Shown here piece after piece: positions 62,917 through 64,000 of a stretch of 64,000 nucleotides of DNA. Where the stretch lies: NCBI RefSeq assembly GCF_016772315.1, contig NZ_CP053482.1:62001-126000 (forward strand), written 5' to 3'. A model generated the notes under the pieces. It worked only from the letters and a program-made list of their open reading frames with translations. It made no database searches and was not told the DNA's origin. Every line of letters starts with the position of its first letter. Position 1 is the first letter of the stretch. The translations under genes and the position numbers were made by a program. This stretch comes from Thiothrix subterranea. Lineage in GTDB: Bacteria > Pseudomonadota > Gammaproteobacteria > Thiotrichales > Thiotrichaceae.

Positions 62917-63573
62917 ATGTTTGATGACGAACAACCCCGACCACCGTTTAGTGCTGAAGAACTACGCATTCTTGGCAGCTTAATGGAAAAACAACTCACC
63001 ACCCCCGCCAGCTATCCGCTCACTTTTAACTCGCTGACAGTGGCGTGTAATCAAAAAAGCAGCCGCGACCCCGTGATGAATTTGACCGAAGGCGTGGTAG
63101 GGCATACCGCCAAAGTGCTAGTCGAAGGCGGCTGGACAAACATCCAATACAGCGAACGCGCCCAACGGGTAGAGCACAAAGTTGAGCGCAAACTCAAACT
63201 GAATCGCCAACAACAAGCGGTGCTGTGCGTATTATTACTGCGCCGCCCCCAAACCTTGAACGAAATCAAAACCCGCACCGAACGCATGGCAGATTTTGCC
63301 AGCACCGACGAAATCCGCGAGATTTTGGAAGCGTGGATGGCACTCGATAAGCCCTTGGCAGTGCGTTTGCCTGCGGGTGGTGGACGGCGCGAAGACCGCT
63401 ATTTTCACGCCCTTGGCACCGAAACGCTGGATGAATTGCACACCACCGAAGCCGCCAGCCCTGGCACTACCAGCCACCACAGCAGCCCCCGCCAAGACCA
63501 TTACGCGCAATTAGAAGCACGGGTGGCAGAATTAGAAAAACGCCTCGCCGCCTTAGAAACACAATTGTACTGA
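62917..63573 (+). CDS. YceH family protein (UPF0502/DUF480)
   Basis: The ~218-residue protein starts FDDEQPRPPFSAEELRILGS and has LMEKQLTTPASYPLTFNSL, ACNQKSSRDPVMNLTEG and LLLRRPQTLNEIKTRTERM, the tandem winged-helix pattern of DUF480. The C-terminus is a short coiled coil (ARVAELEKRLAALETQL). Its role is not known; a regulatory function is suggested by the fold. The ATG at 62917 is chosen because homologues start here; the earlier ATG lies within aat. Confidence 0.92.
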   Translation: MFDDEQPRPPFSAEELRILGSLMEKQLTTPASYPLTFNSLTVACNQKSSRDPVMNLTEGVVGHTAKVLVEGGWTNIQYSERAQRVEHKVERKLKLNRQQQAVLCVLLLRRPQTLNEIKTRTERMADFASTDEIREILEAWMALDKPLAVRLPAGGGRREDRYFHALGTETLDELHTTEAASPGTTSHHSSPRQDHYAQLEARVAELEKRLAALETQLY

Positions 63574-63581
63574 CAAAAAAT

Positions 63582-63662
63582 GGGGCGTATGCAATACGCC
63601 CCTACGAAAACCCTTGTAAGGGCGTATTGCATACGCCCTTTTTGAAAAGTTATTTCGTGCAC
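63582..63662. repeat. Long palindromic repeat, copy 2, with conserved flank
   Basis: Arms GGGCGTATGCAATACGCCC (63583-63601 region) and its complement (63619-63638) flank a loop with CTACGAAAACCCTTGTAA, close to copy 1 at 10447. The flank AAGTTATTTCGTGCAC (63647-63662) matches copy 1 at 14 of 16 positions. It separates two convergent genes and could terminate both. Confidence 0.85.
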
Positions 63663-63667
63663 ATTCC

Positions 63668-64000
63668 TTATTTTTTCTCAGGAGCAGGCACAGCGGCTTC
63701 GCCCACGGCTGGCGTCGCTTCGATTTTCACTTTCTCGACGTCGCCATCACAATAGCTCCACTGGGCTTCCCAACGTGAAGGGAAACTTTTATCGAGGAAC
63801 TTGATCTCGTAGCGCCCCCAATAGCGGGTCATTTCACCGAAAATACCGGGGCGTTCCGTGGTACATTCCACCTTGGCTTTCTTTTTTGCCCAGTAACCGT
63901 CATAGGTTCCACGGTTTTCGTACACTTTCGCCAAACCTAAAATGTATACCACACCCGGATCTTCCGCAGGGCCATAAGCAAATACGGCGGTTGGCCCAAT
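63668..64000 (-). CDS. Hypothetical protein (5' end outside window)
   Basis: The frame is open from its stop at 63668 to the window edge, with VFAYGPAEDPGVVYILGLAKVYENRG, YDGYWAKKKAKVECTTERPG and WEAQWSYCDGDVEKVKIEATP as visible parts, and a Pro/Ala-rich end. The GTG at 63952 lies inside the apparent reading frame, so the real start is probably upstream, outside the window. No family recognised; two cysteines could form a disulfide if exported. Confidence 0.65.
   Translation of the reverse strand: MGPTAVFAYGPAEDPGVVYILGLAKVYENRGTYDGYWAKKKAKVECTTERPGIFGEMTRYWGRYEIKFLDKSFPSRWEAQWSYCDGDVEKVKIEATPAVGEAAVPAPEKK

Overview
The window reads as a chromosomal segment of a gammaproteobacterium, most likely a sulfur oxidiser of the Thiothrix/Thiotrichales type. 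The reasons are gene order (ftsK-lolA-rarA, trxB/aat, efp-epmA, yajC-secD-secF, pepA-holC-valS, guaB-guaA), a mid-range GC backbone, a cysteine-free DsrC/TusE-like protein, a possible SoxXA-binding (SoxK-like) protein, and several dispersed REP-like palindromes. The genus is inferred from general character; no marker gene such as rRNA is present, and I saw no tRNA or CRISPR array.

Layout. 1-1661: end of an ABC permease plus its LolD-type ATPase. 1658-7783: a defence-like stretch with an AAA-ATPase/PD-(D/E)XK protein and two very AT-rich overlapping DUF262 genes, one with an HNH (DUF1524-like) part, resembling a GmrSD-type system. 7973-13608: a P-type cation ATPase, an encapsulated-ferritin homologue without an encapsulin, a DUF2189 membrane protein, CbpM-CbpA chaperones and a membrane protein. 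13851-18534: an overlapping row of a Cys-less DsrC-like protein, transaldolase, phosphoketolase and a transglutaminase-like protein. 18444-22658: a 1404-residue membrane protein of unknown function.

22701-32210 is the most interesting accessory region. It holds a second AAA/PD-(D/E)XK protein, an operon of antitoxin, PIN toxin and formylglycine-generating-enzyme (FGE)-like protein, an orphan BrnA-like antitoxin, and a tight four-gene operon coding for a Trypco2 domain protein, a trypsin-like protease, a MoxR AAA+ ATPase and a large vWA-like/FGE fusion. I interpret this operon as an NTP-dependent conflict (defence) system. Both FGE domains end in sequence resembling the variable regions of diversity-generating retroelements, but no reverse transcriptase is present.

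32375-53820 is mostly housekeeping: guaA/guaB, xseA, a DUF938 methyltransferase, a nuclease lipoprotein, the EF-P modification set (epmB, efp, epmA) with a vapBC pair inserted, yajC-secDF, ychJ, a TlpA-type fusion, pepA, holC and valS. Two coding genes (epmB and a SAM methyltransferase) carry in-frame REP-like insertions.

53852-56507 is a small accessory island: an AT-rich unknown gene, a PvuII-like restriction-modification pair (m4C methyltransferase and divergent endonuclease, with no controller gene) and a broken Uma2-family gene. 56597-64000 returns to core genes: rarA (apparently with a non-canonical start), lolA, ftsK, trxB, aat, a YceH-family gene and the end of an unknown gene. A long palindromic repeat occurs twice (10447 and 63582), and its first copy supplies the C-terminal codons and the stop of the P-type ATPase.
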